Positions 13,035 through 26,038 of a stretch of DNA of 46,990 nt are shown here, piece by piece. Within the stretch, counting starts at the first letter, position 1; each line of letters starts with the position of its first letter. The position numbers and the translations under genes are program-made. Source of the stretch: Pseudomonas sp. (GTDB taxonomy: Bacteria > Pseudomonadota > Gammaproteobacteria > Pseudomonadales > Pseudomonadaceae); assembly GCA_030699825.1 (NCBI GenBank), contig JAUYKV010000068.1, positions 1 to 46,990 on the forward strand, given 5' to 3'. The notes beneath the pieces are model-generated. The model was not told where the DNA came from and searched no databases. It saw only the letters and a program-made list of their open reading frames with translations.

Positions 13035-13658
13035 GTGGCCCGTTCCAAGACCAGTCAAGGTTGGCTGAAAGAGCATTTCAACGACCCCTACGTGAAAATG
13101 GCGCAGAAGGACGGCTATCGTTCGCGCGCCAGCTACAAGCTGCTGGAGATCCAGGAAAAGGATCGAATTCTGCGGCCGGGTATCACGGTGGTCGATCTGG
13201 GGGCTGCGCCAGGTGGCTGGTCGCAGGTCACCAGCCGCTTGATCGGCGACAAGGGAACCCTGATCGCCTCCGATATTCTGGAGATGGACAGCATTCCCGA
13301 TGTCACCTTCATTCAGGGTGATTTCACCGACGATGCGGTGTTCGCGCAGATCCTCGAGGCGATTGGCGGTAATCCGGTAGACCTTGTGATTTCCGATATG
13401 GCCCCCAATATGAGTGGAGTGAGGACTGCCGATCAGGCGCGCGCCATGTACCTGTGCGAACTGGCCCTGGATTTGGCCGGGCGCGTGCTGCGTCCGGGGG
13501 GCGACTTCCTGATCAAGATTTTCCAGGGTGAGGGTTTCGATCTGTACCACAAGCAGGTGCGCGAAATGTTCGGCAAGGTGCAGATGCGCAAGCCCTTGTC
13601 CTCGCGTGACCGTTCGCGCGAGCAATACATGCTCGGGCGCAGCTTTCGTGGCAGCTGA
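13035..13658 (+). CDS. rlmE: 23S rRNA 2'-O-ribose methyltransferase RlmE (FtsJ/RrmJ)
   Basis: SAM-dependent enzyme that methylates U2552 of 23S rRNA in E. coli. The 207 residues show the family start [20 protein letters not shown], the SAM-binding motif [14 protein letters not shown] (about 54-67), [13 protein letters not shown] with the catalytic Asp (about 118-130), and the KIFQGEGF block with the catalytic Lys. The start is GTG 13035 with GAGGT five bases before it. ftsH follows after 187 bases, as in E. coli. Confidence 0.96.
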   Translation: MARSKTSQGWLKEHFNDPYVKMAQKDGYRSRASYKLLEIQEKDRILRPGITVVDLGAAPGGWSQVTSRLIGDKGTLIASDILEMDSIPDVTFIQGDFTDDAVFAQILEAIGGNPVDLVISDMAPNMSGVRTADQARAMYLCELALDLAGRVLRPGGDFLIKIFQGEGFDLYHKQVREMFGKVQMRKPLSSRDRSREQYMLGRSFRGS

Positions 13659-13845
13659 GTGGATGCAACCAAGGGCTGGCGTGCCAGTCCTATGTGATAG
13701 GGGTGCTGCGCGTGTGGGCGCCCAAATAAAGGGTTACAGACGGCCCCTGCCAGGTGCGGGCGTTGTGTAGTAAGTTAGGTCGGTACATAACTGGTCGTCA
13801 TGCGAAGTGCGCTTCGGCACGGGGCCTGCTTCAGAGGGTAGCTAA

Positions 13846-15768
<1,923 letters not shown>

Positions 15769-15776
15769 GGGTCACG

Positions 15777-16628
15777 ATGTCTGTCATGCATCATCTGAAC
15801 CGGCTGCCTTGTGGTGGCCGGTTTCTTGATTTAACCCGTCCGCAGGTGATGGGTATCCTCAATGTCACTCCCGACTCCTTTTCCGATGGCGGACGCTTCG
15901 GTCTGCGCGACGCGGCCTTGCGCCATGCCGAGGCGATGTGGCGGGCCGGCGCCAGCCTGATCGATGTCGGTGGTGAGTCCACGCGTCCCGGGGCGCGTAC
16001 GGTGTCGCCGGTTGAGGAGCTGGAGCGCGTTGCGCCGATTGTCGAGGCCATCGCTGCCGAGCTGGATGTGATCATCTCGGTGGACACCTCGACGCCGGCG
16101 GTGATGCGTGAAGCGGCGCGTCTCGGCGCCGGTTTGATCAACGATGTGCGTTCGTTGCAGCGTGACGGTGCGCTGGACGCGGCGGCCGATAGCGGGTTGC
16201 CGGTGTGTCTGATGCATATGCGCGGTGAGCCGACCACTATGCAGTTAAGTCCTCAATACGCCGATGTGCTGGTCGAGGTGCGCGACTTTCTGGTCGAGCG
16301 CATGGCGGCCTGTGCGGCGGCGGGGATTGCGCTTGAACGGCTGATTCTCGATCCGGGCTTTGGCTTCGCCAAGACCCAGGAGCACAATCTCAGGCTGTTC
16401 AAGCATCTGCAGTCGTTGCATGAATTGGGCCGGCCACTGCTGGTCGGCGTCTCGCGCAAGAGCATGATCGGGCGGGCGCTGGGGCGTGAAGTTGGCGAGC
16501 GTTTATACGGCGGTCTTGCCCTGGCGGCCCTGGCAATCACCAAGGGCGCGCACATCCTGCGGGTGCATGATGTACCAGAGACGGTTGATGTGGTGCGCAT
16601 GTTGGCTGCAGTCGAAGCGGCTGAATAA
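15777..16628 (+). CDS. folP: Dihydropteroate synthase FolP
   Basis: Condenses p-aminobenzoate with hydroxymethyl-dihydropterin pyrophosphate in folate synthesis; the sulfonamide target. The 283-residue TIM barrel carries the family motifs [14 protein letters not shown] (about 25-38), [11 protein letters not shown] (about 62-72), [19 protein letters not shown] and [10 protein letters not shown]. The start ATG 15777 has AAGGG about 6 bases upstream, and the gene begins 8 bases after ftsH. With glmM it forms the usual ftsH-folP-glmM cluster. Its pterin-side partner FolK is also in this window (42449-42940). Confidence 0.97.
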   Translation: MSVMHHLNRLPCGGRFLDLTRPQVMGILNVTPDSFSDGGRFGLRDAALRHAEAMWRAGASLIDVGGESTRPGARTVSPVEELERVAPIVEAIAAELDVIISVDTSTPAVMREAARLGAGLINDVRSLQRDGALDAAADSGLPVCLMHMRGEPTTMQLSPQYADVLVEVRDFLVERMAACAAAGIALERLILDPGFGFAKTQEHNLRLFKHLQSLHELGRPLLVGVSRKSMIGRALGREVGERLYGGLALAALAITKGAHILRVHDVPETVDVVRMLAAVEAAE

Positions 16629-16648
16629 GTAATCAAGGAATCCTGGTC

Positions 16649-17986
16649 ATGGCTAGAAAGTATTTTGGTACCGACGGTATTCGTGGGCGTGTCGGTGAGT
16701 TTCCCATCACTCCGGATTTCATGCTCAAGCTCGGCTGGGCGGCCGGCATGGCCTTTCGCAAGCAGGGCAAGTGTCGAATTCTGATTGGCAAGGACACGCG
16801 GATTTCCGGCTACATGTTCGAATCGGCGCTGGAGGCCGGCTTGTCCGCGGCGGGTGCCGATGTCCTGTTGCTGGGGCCGATGCCGACGCCGGCGATCGCC
16901 TACCTGACCCGGACCTTCCATGCCGAGGCCGGGATTGTCATCAGTGCCTCGCACAACCCGCATCACGACAACGGCATCAAGTTTTTCTCGGGACAGGGCA
17001 CCAAACTGCCTGACGAGATCGAGCAGATGATCGAGGAGTTGCTCGACGCACCCATGACCGTGGTCGAGTCGGGGCAATTGGGCAAGGTGTCGCGAATCAA
17101 CGATGCGGCGGGACGCTATATCGAGTTCTGCAAGAGCAGCGTGCCGAGCAGTACCGATTTCGCCGGGCTGAAAATCGTAGTCGATTGCGCCAACGGTGCG
17201 GCCTATAAGGTTGCGCCTAGCGTGTTCCGTGAACTGGGTGCCGAGGTTGTGGTGCTCTCGGCTCAGCCCGATGGCCTGAATATCAATGATGACTGTGGCT
17301 CGACCCATGTCGAGGCCTTGCAGGCTGCGGTAGTCGCCCAGCAGGCCGATCTGGGCATCGCCTTCGATGGCGATGCGGACCGCGTGCTGATGGTCGATCA
17401 CACGGGCGTCTTGGTCGATGGCGATGAGCTGCTGTTCGTCATTGCTCGTGATTTGCAGGAGCGCGGCAAGCTGCAGGGCGGTGTGGTCGGCACGCTGATG
17501 AGCAATCTCGGCCTCGAGCTGGCGCTGGCCGATCTGGACATTCCCTTTGTTCGTGCCAAGGTTGGCGATCGTTATGTGGTTGCCGAGCTGTTGGCGCGCA
17601 ACTGGCAGATAGGCGGGGAAAACTCGGGGCATTTGGTGTGTTTTCAGCACACCACGACGGGTGATGCGATCATCGCCGCACTGCAGGTCTTGCTGGCGCT
17701 CAGGCGTCGAGGGCAGAGCCTGGCCGAGGCGCGCCAAGGGTTGCGCAAGTGTCCGCAAGTGCTGGTCAACGTGCGTTTTGCCGGCGGTGTCGATCCGCTC
17801 GAGCACCCTGCCGTGCGCGATGCCAGTGCGCGGGTGACCGAGCAAATGGCGGGCCGTGGTCGCGTCCTGCTGCGTAAATCCGGTACCGAACCCTTGGTGC
17901 GAGTGATGGTCGAGGGTGACGATGAGGCCCAAGTGCGCGGCTATGCCGATGAATTGGCTCGGGTTGTTGCTGAAGTCTGTGTTTGA
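16649..17986 (+). CDS. glmM: Phosphoglucosamine mutase GlmM
   Basis: Converts glucosamine-6-P to glucosamine-1-P for UDP-GlcNAc, peptidoglycan and LPS. The 445 residues follow the four-domain phosphohexomutase plan: start [14 protein letters not shown], phosphoserine Ser101 in [14 protein letters not shown], magnesium loop DGDADRV (about 241-247), sugar-binding GGENSGH and phosphate-binding [14 protein letters not shown] near the C-terminus. It lies 20 bases after folP with an AAGGA site. Confidence 0.98.
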   Translation: MARKYFGTDGIRGRVGEFPITPDFMLKLGWAAGMAFRKQGKCRILIGKDTRISGYMFESALEAGLSAAGADVLLLGPMPTPAIAYLTRTFHAEAGIVISASHNPHHDNGIKFFSGQGTKLPDEIEQMIEELLDAPMTVVESGQLGKVSRINDAAGRYIEFCKSSVPSSTDFAGLKIVVDCANGAAYKVAPSVFRELGAEVVVLSAQPDGLNINDDCGSTHVEALQAAVVAQQADLGIAFDGDADRVLMVDHTGVLVDGDELLFVIARDLQERGKLQGGVVGTLMSNLGLELALADLDIPFVRAKVGDRYVVAELLARNWQIGGENSGHLVCFQHTTTGDAIIAALQVLLALRRRGQSLAEARQGLRKCPQVLVNVRFAGGVDPLEHPAVRDASARVTEQMAGRGRVLLRKSGTEPLVRVMVEGDDEAQVRGYADELARVVAEVCV

Positions 17987-18049
17987 TCGCTTGCCAGTCC
18001 CGGTGCCGTTGGGTAACATCTGCGCCCTCTTTGACCGATGAGGTAAAGC

Positions 18050-18805
18050 ATGCGTCGCCCCTTGGTAGCTGGTAACTGGAAAATGCACGGTACCCGCGCC
18101 AGCGTCGCAGAGCTGATCAACGGTTTGCGTCAGCAGGTGTTGCCTGCCGATGTCGAGATTGCGGTCTTTCCATCCTGTCTGCACATCGCTCAGGTTCTGC
18201 AGGGCGTGGCAGGTCAGGTTGTGGCGGTCGGTGGGCAAAATTGTGCAGTCGATCCTGGTCAAGGTGCTCTGACGGGTGAGGTCGCTGCCAGTCAGTTGCA
18301 GGACGCGGGCTGTGCCCTGGTGTTGGTCGGTCATTCGGAGCGGCGTTTGCTGCTTGGTGAGACCGATGCCGAGGTGGTGTGCAAGTTTGCTGCTGCGCAG
18401 TCTTGTGGACTGACTCCGTTGTTGTGTGTGGGCGAGACCCTCGAGCAGCGTGAGGCGGGCAAGACTCTGGAAGTGGTTGGGGCGCAGTTGGCCAGTGTGG
18501 TCAGTGCGCTGGGTATCGAAGTCTTTACCCGGGCAGTGGTTGCCTATGAGCCGGTCTGGGCTATTGGTTCGGGCTTGACGGCTTCCCCCGAGCAGGCGCA
18601 GCAGGTGCACGCCGCTATTCGCGCGCAGTTGGCCGGGCACAGTGTTGAAGTGGCTTGTGCGGTAAGGATTCTATATGGCGGCAGCGTGAAGGCCGCCAAT
18701 GCAGCCGAGTTGTTCGGCATGCCGGATATCGATGGGGGGCTCGTTGGTGGTGCCTCTCTGAATGCGGATGAGTTCGGTGCGATCTGTCGCGCCGCAGGAA
18801 ACTGA
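18050..18805 (+). CDS. tpiA: Triosephosphate isomerase TpiA
   Basis: Interconverts dihydroxyacetone phosphate and glyceraldehyde-3-P. The 251-residue TIM barrel has all catalytic parts: Asn9/Lys11 in GNWKMHG, His95 in VGHSERR, Glu167 in [11 protein letters not shown], and the phosphate-binding [13 protein letters not shown]. The start ATG 18050 follows GAGG. The glmM-tpiA-secG order is typical of Pseudomonas. Confidence 0.98.
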   Translation: MRRPLVAGNWKMHGTRASVAELINGLRQQVLPADVEIAVFPSCLHIAQVLQGVAGQVVAVGGQNCAVDPGQGALTGEVAASQLQDAGCALVLVGHSERRLLLGETDAEVVCKFAAAQSCGLTPLLCVGETLEQREAGKTLEVVGAQLASVVSALGIEVFTRAVVAYEPVWAIGSGLTASPEQAQQVHAAIRAQLAGHSVEVACAVRILYGGSVKAANAAELFGMPDIDGGLVGGASLNADEFGAICRAAGN

Positions 18806-18809
18806 CAAA

Positions 18810-19190
18810 ATGCTTGAAACAGGCGTAGTGATTTTTCATCTGCTGGGTGCGATCGGTGTGGTCGCGCTGGTTTTGTTGCAGCAGGGCAAGGGTGCAGATG
18901 CAGGTGCGTCTTTTGGTTCCGGTGCTTCGGCTACCGTTTTCGGTAGTCAAGGTTCCTCTACCTTTCTGAGTCGCGTTACTGCTATACTCGCCACCGCTTT
19001 TTTCATAACTAGCTTGGGTTTAGCGTTCTTTGCTAAAGAAAAGGCTGATGCGTTGACTCAGGTCGGTTTGCCTGATCCAGCGGTGTTGGAAGTGCAGCAG
19101 GCCAAGCCCGCTGTTGAAGATGTACCCGTGCTCGAAGAGCAAGCGCCGGCTGCTGAAGCGGCTGACGTACCTCAGGCTCCAGAGCAGTAA
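18810..19190 (+). CDS. secG: Protein translocase subunit SecG
   Basis: Inner-membrane subunit of SecYEG. The 126 residues show two membrane helices ([20 protein letters not shown] at about 6-25 and [22 protein letters not shown] at about 51-72) around the conserved [21 protein letters not shown] loop, then a Pro/Ala/Glu-rich cytoplasmic tail. ATG 18810, four bases after the tpiA stop, is chosen over an in-frame upstream ATG at 18762 inside tpiA because the family starts at MLE and AGGA (18796-18799) fits. The tRNA-Leu gene follows 25 bases later, as in E. coli. Confidence 0.95.
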   Translation: MLETGVVIFHLLGAIGVVALVLLQQGKGADAGASFGSGASATVFGSQGSSTFLSRVTAILATAFFITSLGLAFFAKEKADALTQVGLPDPAVLEVQQAKPAVEDVPVLEEQAPAAEAADVPQAPEQ

Positions 19191-19215
19191 CAAGCAATAC
19201 GCAAGACGTGATTTT

Positions 19216-19301
19216 GCCGAGGTGGTGGAATTGGTAGACACGCTACCTTGAGGTGGTAGTGGCCATAGGCTGTAGGGGTTCGAGTCCCCTCCTCGGTACC
19301 A
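19216..19301 (+). tRNA. tRNA-Leu (anticodon GAG)
   Basis: 86 bases with encoded CCA. The acceptor stem is GCCGAGG with CCTCGGT, discriminator A. The anticodon arm CTACC-TTGAGGT-GGTAG gives anticodon GAG (reads CUC/CUU). A long class II variable arm (TGGCCATAGGCTGT region) and a T arm with TTCGAGT follow. It lies after secG, like leuU of E. coli. Confidence 0.97.
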
Positions 19302-19311
19302 ATTTACAAGC

Positions 19312-19337
19312 AAGCCCGCAGTATGCGGGCTTTCTTG
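19312..19337 (+). terminator. Intrinsic terminator after tRNA-Leu
   Basis: Arms AAGCCCGCA (19312-19320) and TGCGGGCTT (19324-19332) close a 3-base loop and are followed by TCTTG. This would end the secG-tRNA-Leu transcript. Confidence 0.8.
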
Positions 19338-19352
19338 TTGCTGAAGCGTTGG

Positions 19353-19382
19353 TTGACCCTCATGGGGGTTCGGTCGTATACT
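19353..19382 (+). promoter_or_regulatory. Sigma-70 promoter of the initiator tRNA gene
   Basis: The -35 element is TTGACC (19353-19358) and the -10 element is TATACT (19377-19382), with an 18-bp spacer. A GC-rich discriminator (TCGGCCCC) follows, typical of stable RNA genes under stringent control. The tRNA starts 16 bases downstream of the -10. Confidence 0.8.
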
Positions 19383-19398
19383 TCGGCCCCAGCTTTGA

Positions 19399-19475
<77 letters not shown>

Positions 19476-19485
19476 GCAGCAGCGG

Positions 19486-19507
19486 AGCCCCTTTTCAGGG
19501 GCTTTTT
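19486..19507 (+). terminator. Intrinsic terminator after tRNA-fMet
   Basis: Arms AGCCCC (19486-19491) and GGGGCT (19498-19503) around a 6-base loop, followed by TTTTT. Confidence 0.8.
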
Positions 19508-19554
19508 GCTAGCTGGGAGACAGGTTTGCCGGTCTTTAGAGGCCGGTTGAAGGG

Positions 19555-19575
19555 ATGGGCGTTTCGCCCATTTTT
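19555..19575 (+). terminator. Second terminator or attenuator in the rimP leader
   Basis: Arms ATGGGCG (19555-19561) and CGCCCAT (19565-19571) with a TTT loop and a run of five T. It lies only 30 bases before rimP, so it must be read through or act as an attenuator if the operon starts further upstream. Confidence 0.65.
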
Positions 19576-19604
19576 CATTTGCACAGCATGCGCGAGGGGC
19601 TCAG

Positions 19605-20063
19605 GTGTCGAGCAAGCTAGAACAGTTGCAGGCCTTGGTGGCCCCGGTAGTCGAAGCACTCGGCTATGAATGCTGGGGTATCGAGTTCCTGTCGCAAGGG
19701 CGGCATTCGTTGCTGCGAATTTATATCGATCATGCCGATGGCGTTCTCATTGAAGATTGCGAGAAGGTCAGTCGACAGATCAGTGGTGTTCTCGATGTCG
19801 AGGATCCGATCAGCGCGGAGTACACCCTCGAGGTGTCTTCGCCCGGCATGGATAGGCCGCTGTTCACGTTGCAGCAGTTCGCCAGTCATGCCGGCGAGCA
19901 GGTGAAGATCAAGCTGCGTTCGCCTTTCGAGGGGCGTCGCAACTTTCAAGGTCTCCTTCGCGGTGTGGAGGAACAGGACGTGGTGGTGCAGGTGGATGAC
20001 CATGAGTTCCTGTTGCCGATCGACATGATCGACAGGGCCAACATTATCCCCAGGTTTGATTGA
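19605..20063 (+). CDS. rimP: Ribosome maturation factor RimP
   Basis: Assists 30S subunit assembly. The 152 residues show the two RimP domains: [19 protein letters not shown] and the conserved [19 protein letters not shown] with [14 protein letters not shown] (residues about 48-85), then an SH3-like C-terminal domain. The start is GTG 19605 with GAGGGG (19594-19599) five bases upstream. It is the first gene of the rimP-nusA-infB operon. Confidence 0.95.
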   Translation: MSSKLEQLQALVAPVVEALGYECWGIEFLSQGRHSLLRIYIDHADGVLIEDCEKVSRQISGVLDVEDPISAEYTLEVSSPGMDRPLFTLQQFASHAGEQVKIKLRSPFEGRRNFQGLLRGVEEQDVVVQVDDHEFLLPIDMIDRANIIPRFD

Positions 20064-20110
20064 GACGCGGATCCCGCGGATCCAATGGATTGCGAAAGGC
20101 GAGGCGTACG

Positions 20111-21592
20111 ATGAGCAAAGAAGTACTGCTGGTTGTTGAGTCGGTGTCCAACGAAAAGGGCGTACCGGCTAGCGTTATATTCGAGGCGCTGGAATTGGCT
20201 TTGGCCACGGCCACCAAAAAGCGTTTTGAAGACGAAGTCGAGTTGCGTGTGGCGATCAATCGTCAGACGGGTAACTACGAAACTTTCCGTTGCTGGACAG
20301 TGGTCGAAGAAACCGATTTCGACGACCCTGCGCATCAGGTTACCGTCGATATGCCGCGGGCGGTTGAAGCCAATGCTAAAGTCGGTGATGTGCTCGAGGA
20401 AAAGATCGACTCCATCGAGTTCGGGCGCATTGCTGCGCAAACCGCCAAGCAGGTCATCGTGCAGAAGGTTCGCGAGGCCGAGCGTGCTCAGGTGGTCGAA
20501 GCCTACCGTGAGCGTCTGGGCGAGATCATCTCCGGCACTGTGAAGAAGGTGACTCGCGATAATGTGATCATCGATCTGGGCAACAATGCCGAGGCGTTGC
20601 TGGCGCGCGAGGACATCATCTCGCGGGAGACTTTCCGCGTCGGTGCCCGGGTGCGTGCCCTGCTCAAGGAAATCCGTACCGAGAGCCGCGGTCCGCAGCT
20701 GATCCTCTCGCGTACCGCACCGGAAATGCTGATCGAGTTGTTCCGCATCGAAGTGCCGGAGATCGCCGAAGAACTGATCGAAGTCATGGCCGCTGCGCGC
20801 GATCCTGGTTCGCGGGCCAAATTGGCCGTGCGTTCCAAAGACAAGCGTATCGACCCGCAAGGCGCCTGTATCGGCATGCGTGGGTCGCGCGTACAAGCAG
20901 TATCCGGCGAGTTGGCCGGCGAACGTGTGGATATCGTGCTGTGGGATGACAACCCCGCGCAGTTTGTGATCAACGCCATGTCGCCAGCGGAAGTTGCCGC
21001 AATCATTGTCGATGAGGATGCCCATGCCATGGACATCGCCGTCGGCGAAGACAACCTGGCGCAGGCCATTGGCCGCGGTGGTCAGAACGTTCGTTTGGCC
21101 AGTCAATTGACCGGTTGGACGTTGAACGTGATGACCGAAGCGGACATCCAGGCCAAGCAGCAAGCAGAAACCGGCGACATCCTGCAGCACTTCATCGACG
21201 AGCTGGAAGTCGACGAAGAGCTGGCCCAGGTGCTGGTCGAAGAAGGCTTCACCAGCCTGGAAGAAATCGCTTATGTGCCGATGGAAGAGATGCTCAGCAT
21301 CGATGGTTTCGATGAAGAAATCGTCAGCGAGCTACGGGCACGGGCAAAAGATCGCCTGTTGACCAAGGCCATCGCCACAGAAGAAAAACTGGCAGACGCC
21401 CACCCGGCCGAAGACCTGCTCTCTCTCGAGGGTATGGACAAAGGCTTGGCGCAGGAGCTGGCAGTACGCGGTGTGGTTACCCGCGAAGACCTGGCCGAGC
21501 AGTCGATTGACGACCTGCTCGACATCGACGGCATCGACGCAGAGCGTGCCGGCAAGCTGATCATGGCCGCCCGAGCCCATTGGTTCGAGTAA
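20111..21592 (+). CDS. nusA: Transcription termination/antitermination factor NusA
   Basis: RNA polymerase-associated elongation factor. ATG 20111 is chosen over an in-frame start at 20060 because GAGG (20101-20104) is 6 bases upstream and the product [17 protein letters not shown] then has 493 residues, the usual Pseudomonas length. Order: polymerase-binding N-terminal domain (1-125), S1 domain (about 135-200), two KH domains ([19 protein letters not shown] and [17 protein letters not shown]), and two acidic helix-hairpin-helix repeats (about 365-490) as in E. coli NusA. The spacer after rimP has a tandem CGCGGATCC repeat. Confidence 0.97.
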   Translation: MSKEVLLVVESVSNEKGVPASVIFEALELALATATKKRFEDEVELRVAINRQTGNYETFRCWTVVEETDFDDPAHQVTVDMPRAVEANAKVGDVLEEKIDSIEFGRIAAQTAKQVIVQKVREAERAQVVEAYRERLGEIISGTVKKVTRDNVIIDLGNNAEALLAREDIISRETFRVGARVRALLKEIRTESRGPQLILSRTAPEMLIELFRIEVPEIAEELIEVMAAARDPGSRAKLAVRSKDKRIDPQGACIGMRGSRVQAVSGELAGERVDIVLWDDNPAQFVINAMSPAEVAAIIVDEDAHAMDIAVGEDNLAQAIGRGGQNVRLASQLTGWTLNVMTEADIQAKQQAETGDILQHFIDELEVDEELAQVLVEEGFTSLEEIAYVPMEEMLSIDGFDEEIVSELRARAKDRLLTKAIATEEKLADAHPAEDLLSLEGMDKGLAQELAVRGVVTREDLAEQSIDDLLDIDGIDAERAGKLIMAARAHWFE

Positions 21593-21618
21593 GTTTCACG
21601 GCCTGAGGAGAGAAGTGC

Positions 21619-24108
21619 ATGACGCAAGTCACGGTGAAAGAACTGGCCCAAGTGGTCGACACACCGGTAGAGCGCCTGCTGCAGCAGATGCGTGAGGCGG
21701 GTTTGCCGCACAGCAGTGCCGAGCAAGTTGTTACCGATAACGAGAAGCAGGCTTTGCTTGCCCATCTCAAAAACAGCCACGGCGTCAAGGTTGAGGAGCC
21801 GCGCAAGATTACCTTGCAGCGCAAGACCACCAGTACGTTGCGAGTGGCTGGCAGCAAGACCATCAGTGTGGAAGTGCGCAAGAAGAAAACCTTCGTCAAG
21901 CGCAGCCCTGAAGAGATCGAGGCCGAGAAGCAGCGTGAGCTGGCCGAACAGCGTGCGGTCGCCGAAGCGGCGCGCCTGAAGGCTGAAGAAGAAGCCAAGC
22001 GCCGCGCGGCGGAACAAGCCCAGCATGCGGTCACCGGGGTCGCGAGCGACGCGGTCGCAGCCGCGGCGCCGGTAGAGGCGCCGGTCGAGGCGTCAGCGGT
22101 CGCTGCGGCGATTGCAGAACGCAAGAAAGACGAGCCGCGCCGTCCCGACAAGCCGCGCAACGAAGATGCCGATCGTCGTGGTGATCGCAAGACTGCCCAG
22201 CATCGTCCCGCGGTCAAGGAAAAGGCGCCGGCCCCCCGTGTGGCGCCGCGCAGCATCGAAGAAGAAAGGGACAGCCACCGTCGTGGTGGTGGCCGTGGCA
22301 AGTCCAAGCTGAAGAAGCGCAATCAACATGGCTTCCAGAGCCCGACGGGCCCGGTCATCCGTGATGTCGCCATTGGCGAGACCATCACCGTCGGTGAGCT
22401 GGCTCAGCAGATGTCGGTCAAAGCGGCCGAAGTCATCAAGTTCATGTTCAAGCTGGGCACTCCGGTGACCATCAACCAGGTGCTGGATCAGGAAACTGCC
22501 CAGTTGATCGCCGAAGAGCTGGGCCACAAGGTCAAGCTGGTCAGCGACAACGCCCTGGAAGACCAGTTGGCCGAGTACCTGAAGTTCGAAGGCGAAACCT
22601 TCTCCCGTGCGCCGGTGGTGACCGTCATGGGTCACGTCGACCACGGCAAGACCTCGCTGCTCGACTATATTCGTCGCGCCAAAGTGGCCGCGGGCGAAGC
22701 CGGTGGTATCACCCAGCACATCGGTGCCTACCACGTTGAGACCGATCGCGGCATGGTCACCTTCCTCGACACCCCGGGTCACGCGGCGTTTACCGCCATG
22801 CGTGCCCGTGGTGCCCAGGCGACCGATATCGTGATTCTGGTGGTTGCCGCGGACGACGGCGTGATGCCGCAGACCATCGAAGCGGTTCAGCATGCCAAGG
22901 CTGCCGGGGTTCCGTTGGTCGTTGCAGTGAACAAGATCGACAAGCCGGGTGCCGACCTCGATCGCATCCGTAGCGAGCTCTCTGTTCAGGGTGTGACTTC
23001 GGAAGAGTGGGGCGGCGACACGCCGTTCGTCTCGGTCTCGGCGAAAGTCGGTACCGGCGTCGACGACTTGCTCGAAGCCGTATTGCTGCAGGCCGAAGTG
23101 CTCGAACTGAAAGCCACTCCGTCCGCTCCTGGGCGTGGTGTGGTGGTCGAGTCGCGTCTCGACAAGGGCCGCGGCCCGGTTGCCACCGTACTGGTGCAAG
23201 ACGGTACCCTGCGCCAAGGCGATATGATCCTGGTCGGCTCCAACTACGGCCGCATCCGCGCCATGCTCGACGAGAACGGCAAGCCGATCAAGGAAGCGGG
23301 TCCGTCGATTCCGGTCGAGATCCTCGGCCTGGACGGCACTCCGGAAGCGGGCGACGAGATGAGCGTGCTGACCGACGAGAAGAAGGCCCGCGAAGTGGCG
23401 TTGTTCCGTCAAGGCAAGTTCCGCGAAGTCAAGCTGGCCCGGGCTCACGCCGGCAAGCTCGAGAACATCTTCGAGAACATGGGGCAGGAAGAGAAGAAGA
23501 CGCTCAATATCGTCCTCAAGTCCGATGTCCGTGGTTCGCTGGAAGCCTTGCAAGGCTCGCTCGGCGGCCTGGGTAACGACGAAGTGCAAGTGCGTGTGGT
23601 CGGTGGCGGCGTCGGTGGTATCACCGAATCCGATGCCAACCTGGCGCTGGCCTCCAACGCTGTCCTGTTCGGCTTCAACGTGCGGGCCGATGCTGGTGCG
23701 CGCAAGATCGTCGAGCAGGAAGGTCTGGATATGCGTTATTACAACGTGATCTACGACATCATCGAAGACGTCAAGAAAGCCCTGACCGGCATGCTCGGCA
23801 GCGATGTTCGCGAGAACATCCTGGGTATCGCCGAAGTGCGTGACGTGTTCCGTTCGCCGAAGTTCGGTGCGATCGCCGGTTGCATGGTGACCGAGGGTGT
23901 CGTGCACCGTAACCGTCCGATCCGCGTACTGCGTGACGACGTGGTGATCTTCGAAGGCGAGCTGGAATCCTTGCGCCGCTTCAAGGACGACATGTCCGAG
24001 GTGCGTGCCGGCATGGAGTGCGGTATCGGCGTGAAGAGTTACAACGACGTCAAGCCTGGCGACAAGATCGAAGTGTACGAAAAAGTCCAAGTGGCTCGCA
24101 GCCTGTAA
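21619..24108 (+). CDS. infB: Translation initiation factor IF-2
   Basis: GTPase that places initiator tRNA on the ribosome. The 829 residues show an N-terminal IF2-N domain (1-55), a charged Ala/Glu/Arg-rich linker (about 95-230), a second IF2-N fold (about 250-300), then the G domain: GHVDHGKT (338-345), [17 protein letters not shown] and SAK. The EF-Tu-like domain 2 and the C-terminal fMet-tRNA-binding domain follow. The start ATG 21619 has GAGGAG. The initiator tRNA gene heads the same cluster. Confidence 0.98.
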   Translation: MTQVTVKELAQVVDTPVERLLQQMREAGLPHSSAEQVVTDNEKQALLAHLKNSHGVKVEEPRKITLQRKTTSTLRVAGSKTISVEVRKKKTFVKRSPEEIEAEKQRELAEQRAVAEAARLKAEEEAKRRAAEQAQHAVTGVASDAVAAAAPVEAPVEASAVAAAIAERKKDEPRRPDKPRNEDADRRGDRKTAQHRPAVKEKAPAPRVAPRSIEEERDSHRRGGGRGKSKLKKRNQHGFQSPTGPVIRDVAIGETITVGELAQQMSVKAAEVIKFMFKLGTPVTINQVLDQETAQLIAEELGHKVKLVSDNALEDQLAEYLKFEGETFSRAPVVTVMGHVDHGKTSLLDYIRRAKVAAGEAGGITQHIGAYHVETDRGMVTFLDTPGHAAFTAMRARGAQATDIVILVVAADDGVMPQTIEAVQHAKAAGVPLVVAVNKIDKPGADLDRIRSELSVQGVTSEEWGGDTPFVSVSAKVGTGVDDLLEAVLLQAEVLELKATPSAPGRGVVVESRLDKGRGPVATVLVQDGTLRQGDMILVGSNYGRIRAMLDENGKPIKEAGPSIPVEILGLDGTPEAGDEMSVLTDEKKAREVALFRQGKFREVKLARAHAGKLENIFENMGQEEKKTLNIVLKSDVRGSLEALQGSLGGLGNDEVQVRVVGGGVGGITESDANLALASNAVLFGFNVRADAGARKIVEQEGLDMRYYNVIYDIIEDVKKALTGMLGSDVRENILGIAEVRDVFRSPKFGAIAGCMVTEGVVHRNRPIRVLRDDVVIFEGELESLRRFKDDMSEVRAGMECGIGVKSYNDVKPGDKIEVYEKVQVARSL

Positions 24109-24139
24109 CAGGCATGTAGCAGCGAGTTGCAATATGCAG

Positions 24140-24169
24140 CGCCCGGCCCCGTTTGTTCGCGGCCGGGCG
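24140..24169 (+). terminator. GC-rich hairpin between infB and rbfA
   Basis: Arms CGCCCGGCC (24140-24148) and GGCCGGGCG (24161-24169) form a 9-bp stem. The following T tract is weak (TTTGCCGCTTTT), so partial termination or RNA processing is more likely than a full stop. Confidence 0.5.
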
Positions 24170-24227
24170 TTTGCCGCTTTTAGGTCCGATGTTATTAACG
24201 GCATCGTGACGAGTGAAGGTAGTATAA

Positions 24228-24635
24228 ATGGCCAAAGAATATAGCCGTGCCCAGCGCATCGGCGACCAGATGCAGCGCGAACTGGCGCAACTGATCCGTC
24301 TGGAAATCAAGGACCCGCGCCTCGGCGGCCTGGTGACCATCACCGCGGTGGAAGTCAGTCGTGACGCCAGCCATGCCAAGGTGTTCGTCACCGTGATGGG
24401 GGGCGAGCCACAAGAGGGTGTCGATCCTGTGGCGCAGAGCATCAAGGTGCTCAACGATGCCAGTGGTTTCCTGCGCATGCAGCTGGGCAAGGCGATGAAG
24501 CTGCGCAGCGTGCCCAACCTGCGTTTCCATTACGACGAAAGCGTCATCCGGGGCGCGCAACTGTCGGCACTGATCGAGCGCGCCGTCAGCGAAGATAGCG
24601 CCCATCCGGGCGACGACGGCGCAGCCAAGGAGTAA
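24228..24635 (+). CDS. rbfA: 30S ribosome-binding factor RbfA
   Basis: Cold-shock-linked factor for 16S rRNA 5'-end maturation. The 135 residues have the KH-like fold: [54 protein letters not shown] and [14 protein letters not shown]. It sits between infB and truB as in E. coli, with truB starting four bases after its stop. Confidence 0.96.
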   Translation: MAKEYSRAQRIGDQMQRELAQLIRLEIKDPRLGGLVTITAVEVSRDASHAKVFVTVMGGEPQEGVDPVAQSIKVLNDASGFLRMQLGKAMKLRSVPNLRFHYDESVIRGAQLSALIERAVSEDSAHPGDDGAAKE

Positions 24636-24639
24636 GCCC

Positions 24640-25557
24640 GTGGCCCAGGTGAAACGTATTCGTCGTTCGGTCGATGGCATCATCCTGCTGGATAAACCCA
24701 AGGGCTTCAGCTCCAATGCTGCGCTGCAAAAGGTGCGCTGGTTGCTCAATGCCGAGAAGGCCGGGCATACCGGCAGTCTCGACCCGCTGGCCACCGGCGT
24801 ATTGCCGTTGTGCTTCGGCGAGGCGACCAAGTTCTCGCAGTACCTGCTGGATGCCGACAAAGGCTATGAAACCCTGATGCAGCTGGGGGTGACCACCACC
24901 ACCGCCGATGCCGAGGGCGAAGTCTTGGAACGGCGGCCGGTGACCGTTGGTCGCGCCGATATCGAGGCCTTGCTGCCGCGTTTTCGCGGTGAAATCAGCC
25001 AGATACCGCCGATGTACTCGGCGCTCAAACGCGATGGCCAGCCGTTGTACAAGCTGGCCCGTGCCGGTGAGGTAGTGGAGCGCGAGCCGCGTTCTGTTAC
25101 TATTGCGCGCTTGGAATTATTGAGCTGCGAGGCAGAGCAGGCGTGCCTGGCGGTGGACTGCACCAAAGGCACTTATATCCGCACCCTGGTCGAAGATATT
25201 GGCCAACTGCTCGGTTGCGGTGCCCATGTTGCGGAGCTGCGCAGGACCAAGGCCGGGCCGTTTACATTGGCCCAGACCGTCAGCCTGGAAGCGCTGGAAC
25301 AGGCCCATGCCGAGGGTGGTCATGAGGCGGTGGATCGCTTCTTGCTGCCGGTCGACAGCGGCTTGCTGCACTGGCCGCTGTTGCAGTTCTCCGAACACAG
25401 TTCGTTCTACTGGCTGCAAGGGCAGCCGGTACGTGCCCCGGAAGCGCCGAAGTTCGGCATGGTACGGGTGCAGGATCACAATGGTCGCTTCATCGGTATC
25501 GGTGAAGTGAGCGAAGACGGGCGCATTGCGCCGCGTCGCTTGATTCGGTCGGCATGA
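24640..25557 (+). CDS. truB: tRNA pseudouridine-55 synthase TruB
   Basis: Makes pseudouridine 55 in the T loop of tRNAs. The 305 residues carry the catalytic Asp48 in [18 protein letters not shown], the [18 protein letters not shown] block, the [20 protein letters not shown] motif and a C-terminal PUA-like domain. The start is GTG 24640 with AAGGAG 7 bases upstream, four bases after rbfA. Confidence 0.97.
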   Translation: MAQVKRIRRSVDGIILLDKPKGFSSNAALQKVRWLLNAEKAGHTGSLDPLATGVLPLCFGEATKFSQYLLDADKGYETLMQLGVTTTTADAEGEVLERRPVTVGRADIEALLPRFRGEISQIPPMYSALKRDGQPLYKLARAGEVVEREPRSVTIARLELLSCEAEQACLAVDCTKGTYIRTLVEDIGQLLGCGAHVAELRRTKAGPFTLAQTVSLEALEQAHAEGGHEAVDRFLLPVDSGLLHWPLLQFSEHSSFYWLQGQPVRAPEAPKFGMVRVQDHNGRFIGIGEVSEDGRIAPRRLIRSA

Positions 25558-25704
25558 CCGAAGCGTTGGAGAGGGCTTCTGTTCTCATCGGCGTATCGAG
25601 GGTGGCTGTTAATAGGCACGGTCATACCTCACTTGAAAACACGGGAAGCGATTCCCGGCCTATTGCGACTGTTTCGGCAGTTGCCTAACTGAGAGGACGC
25701 CCAC

Positions 25705-25974
25705 ATGGCACTCAGCGTTGAAGATAAAGCCCAGATCGTTAATGACTACAAGCAAGCTGAAGGCGACACCGGTAGCCCGGAAGTGCAAGTTGCACTGCTG
25801 ACCGCCAACATCAACAAGCTGCAAGGTCACTTCAAGGTCAACGGTAAAGATCACCACTCGCGTCGTGGCCTGATCCGTATGGTTAACCAGCGTCGCAAGC
25901 TGCTGGATTACCTGAAGAGCAAGGATGTCAGTCGTTACAGCGCCCTGATCGGTCGCCTGGGTCTGCGTCGCTAA
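25705..25974 (+). CDS. rpsO: 30S ribosomal protein S15
   Basis: Primary 16S rRNA-binding protein, 89 residues. The family core [40 protein letters not shown] and a C-terminal LGLRR are present. The start ATG 25705 follows GAGAGGA. The 147-base spacer from truB contains a CGGGAA/TTCCCG hairpin (25642-25657). In E. coli S15 represses its own translation through leader RNA; I cannot confirm such a fold here. Confidence 0.97.
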   Translation: MALSVEDKAQIVNDYKQAEGDTGSPEVQVALLTANINKLQGHFKVNGKDHHSRRGLIRMVNQRRKLLDYLKSKDVSRYSALIGRLGLRR

Positions 25975-26001
25975 GCAATGCTTATGCGTAGCTGACTGCC
26001 G

Positions 26002-26038
26002 AAGCTGGAAGTGGGGTGTAGCCCTGCTTCCAGCTTTT
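26002..26038 (+). terminator. Terminator between rpsO and pnp
   Basis: Arms AAGCTGGAAG (26002-26011) and CTTCCAGCTT (26027-26036), followed by TTTT. The equivalent E. coli spacer has a terminator plus an RNase III processing stem that controls pnp. Confidence 0.82.

Noticed and set aside
12230..13321. A 363-codon + strand frame across DUF4149, yhbY and rlmE
   Set aside because: It crosses genes on both strands and the yhbY-rlmE regulatory region; a chance open frame.
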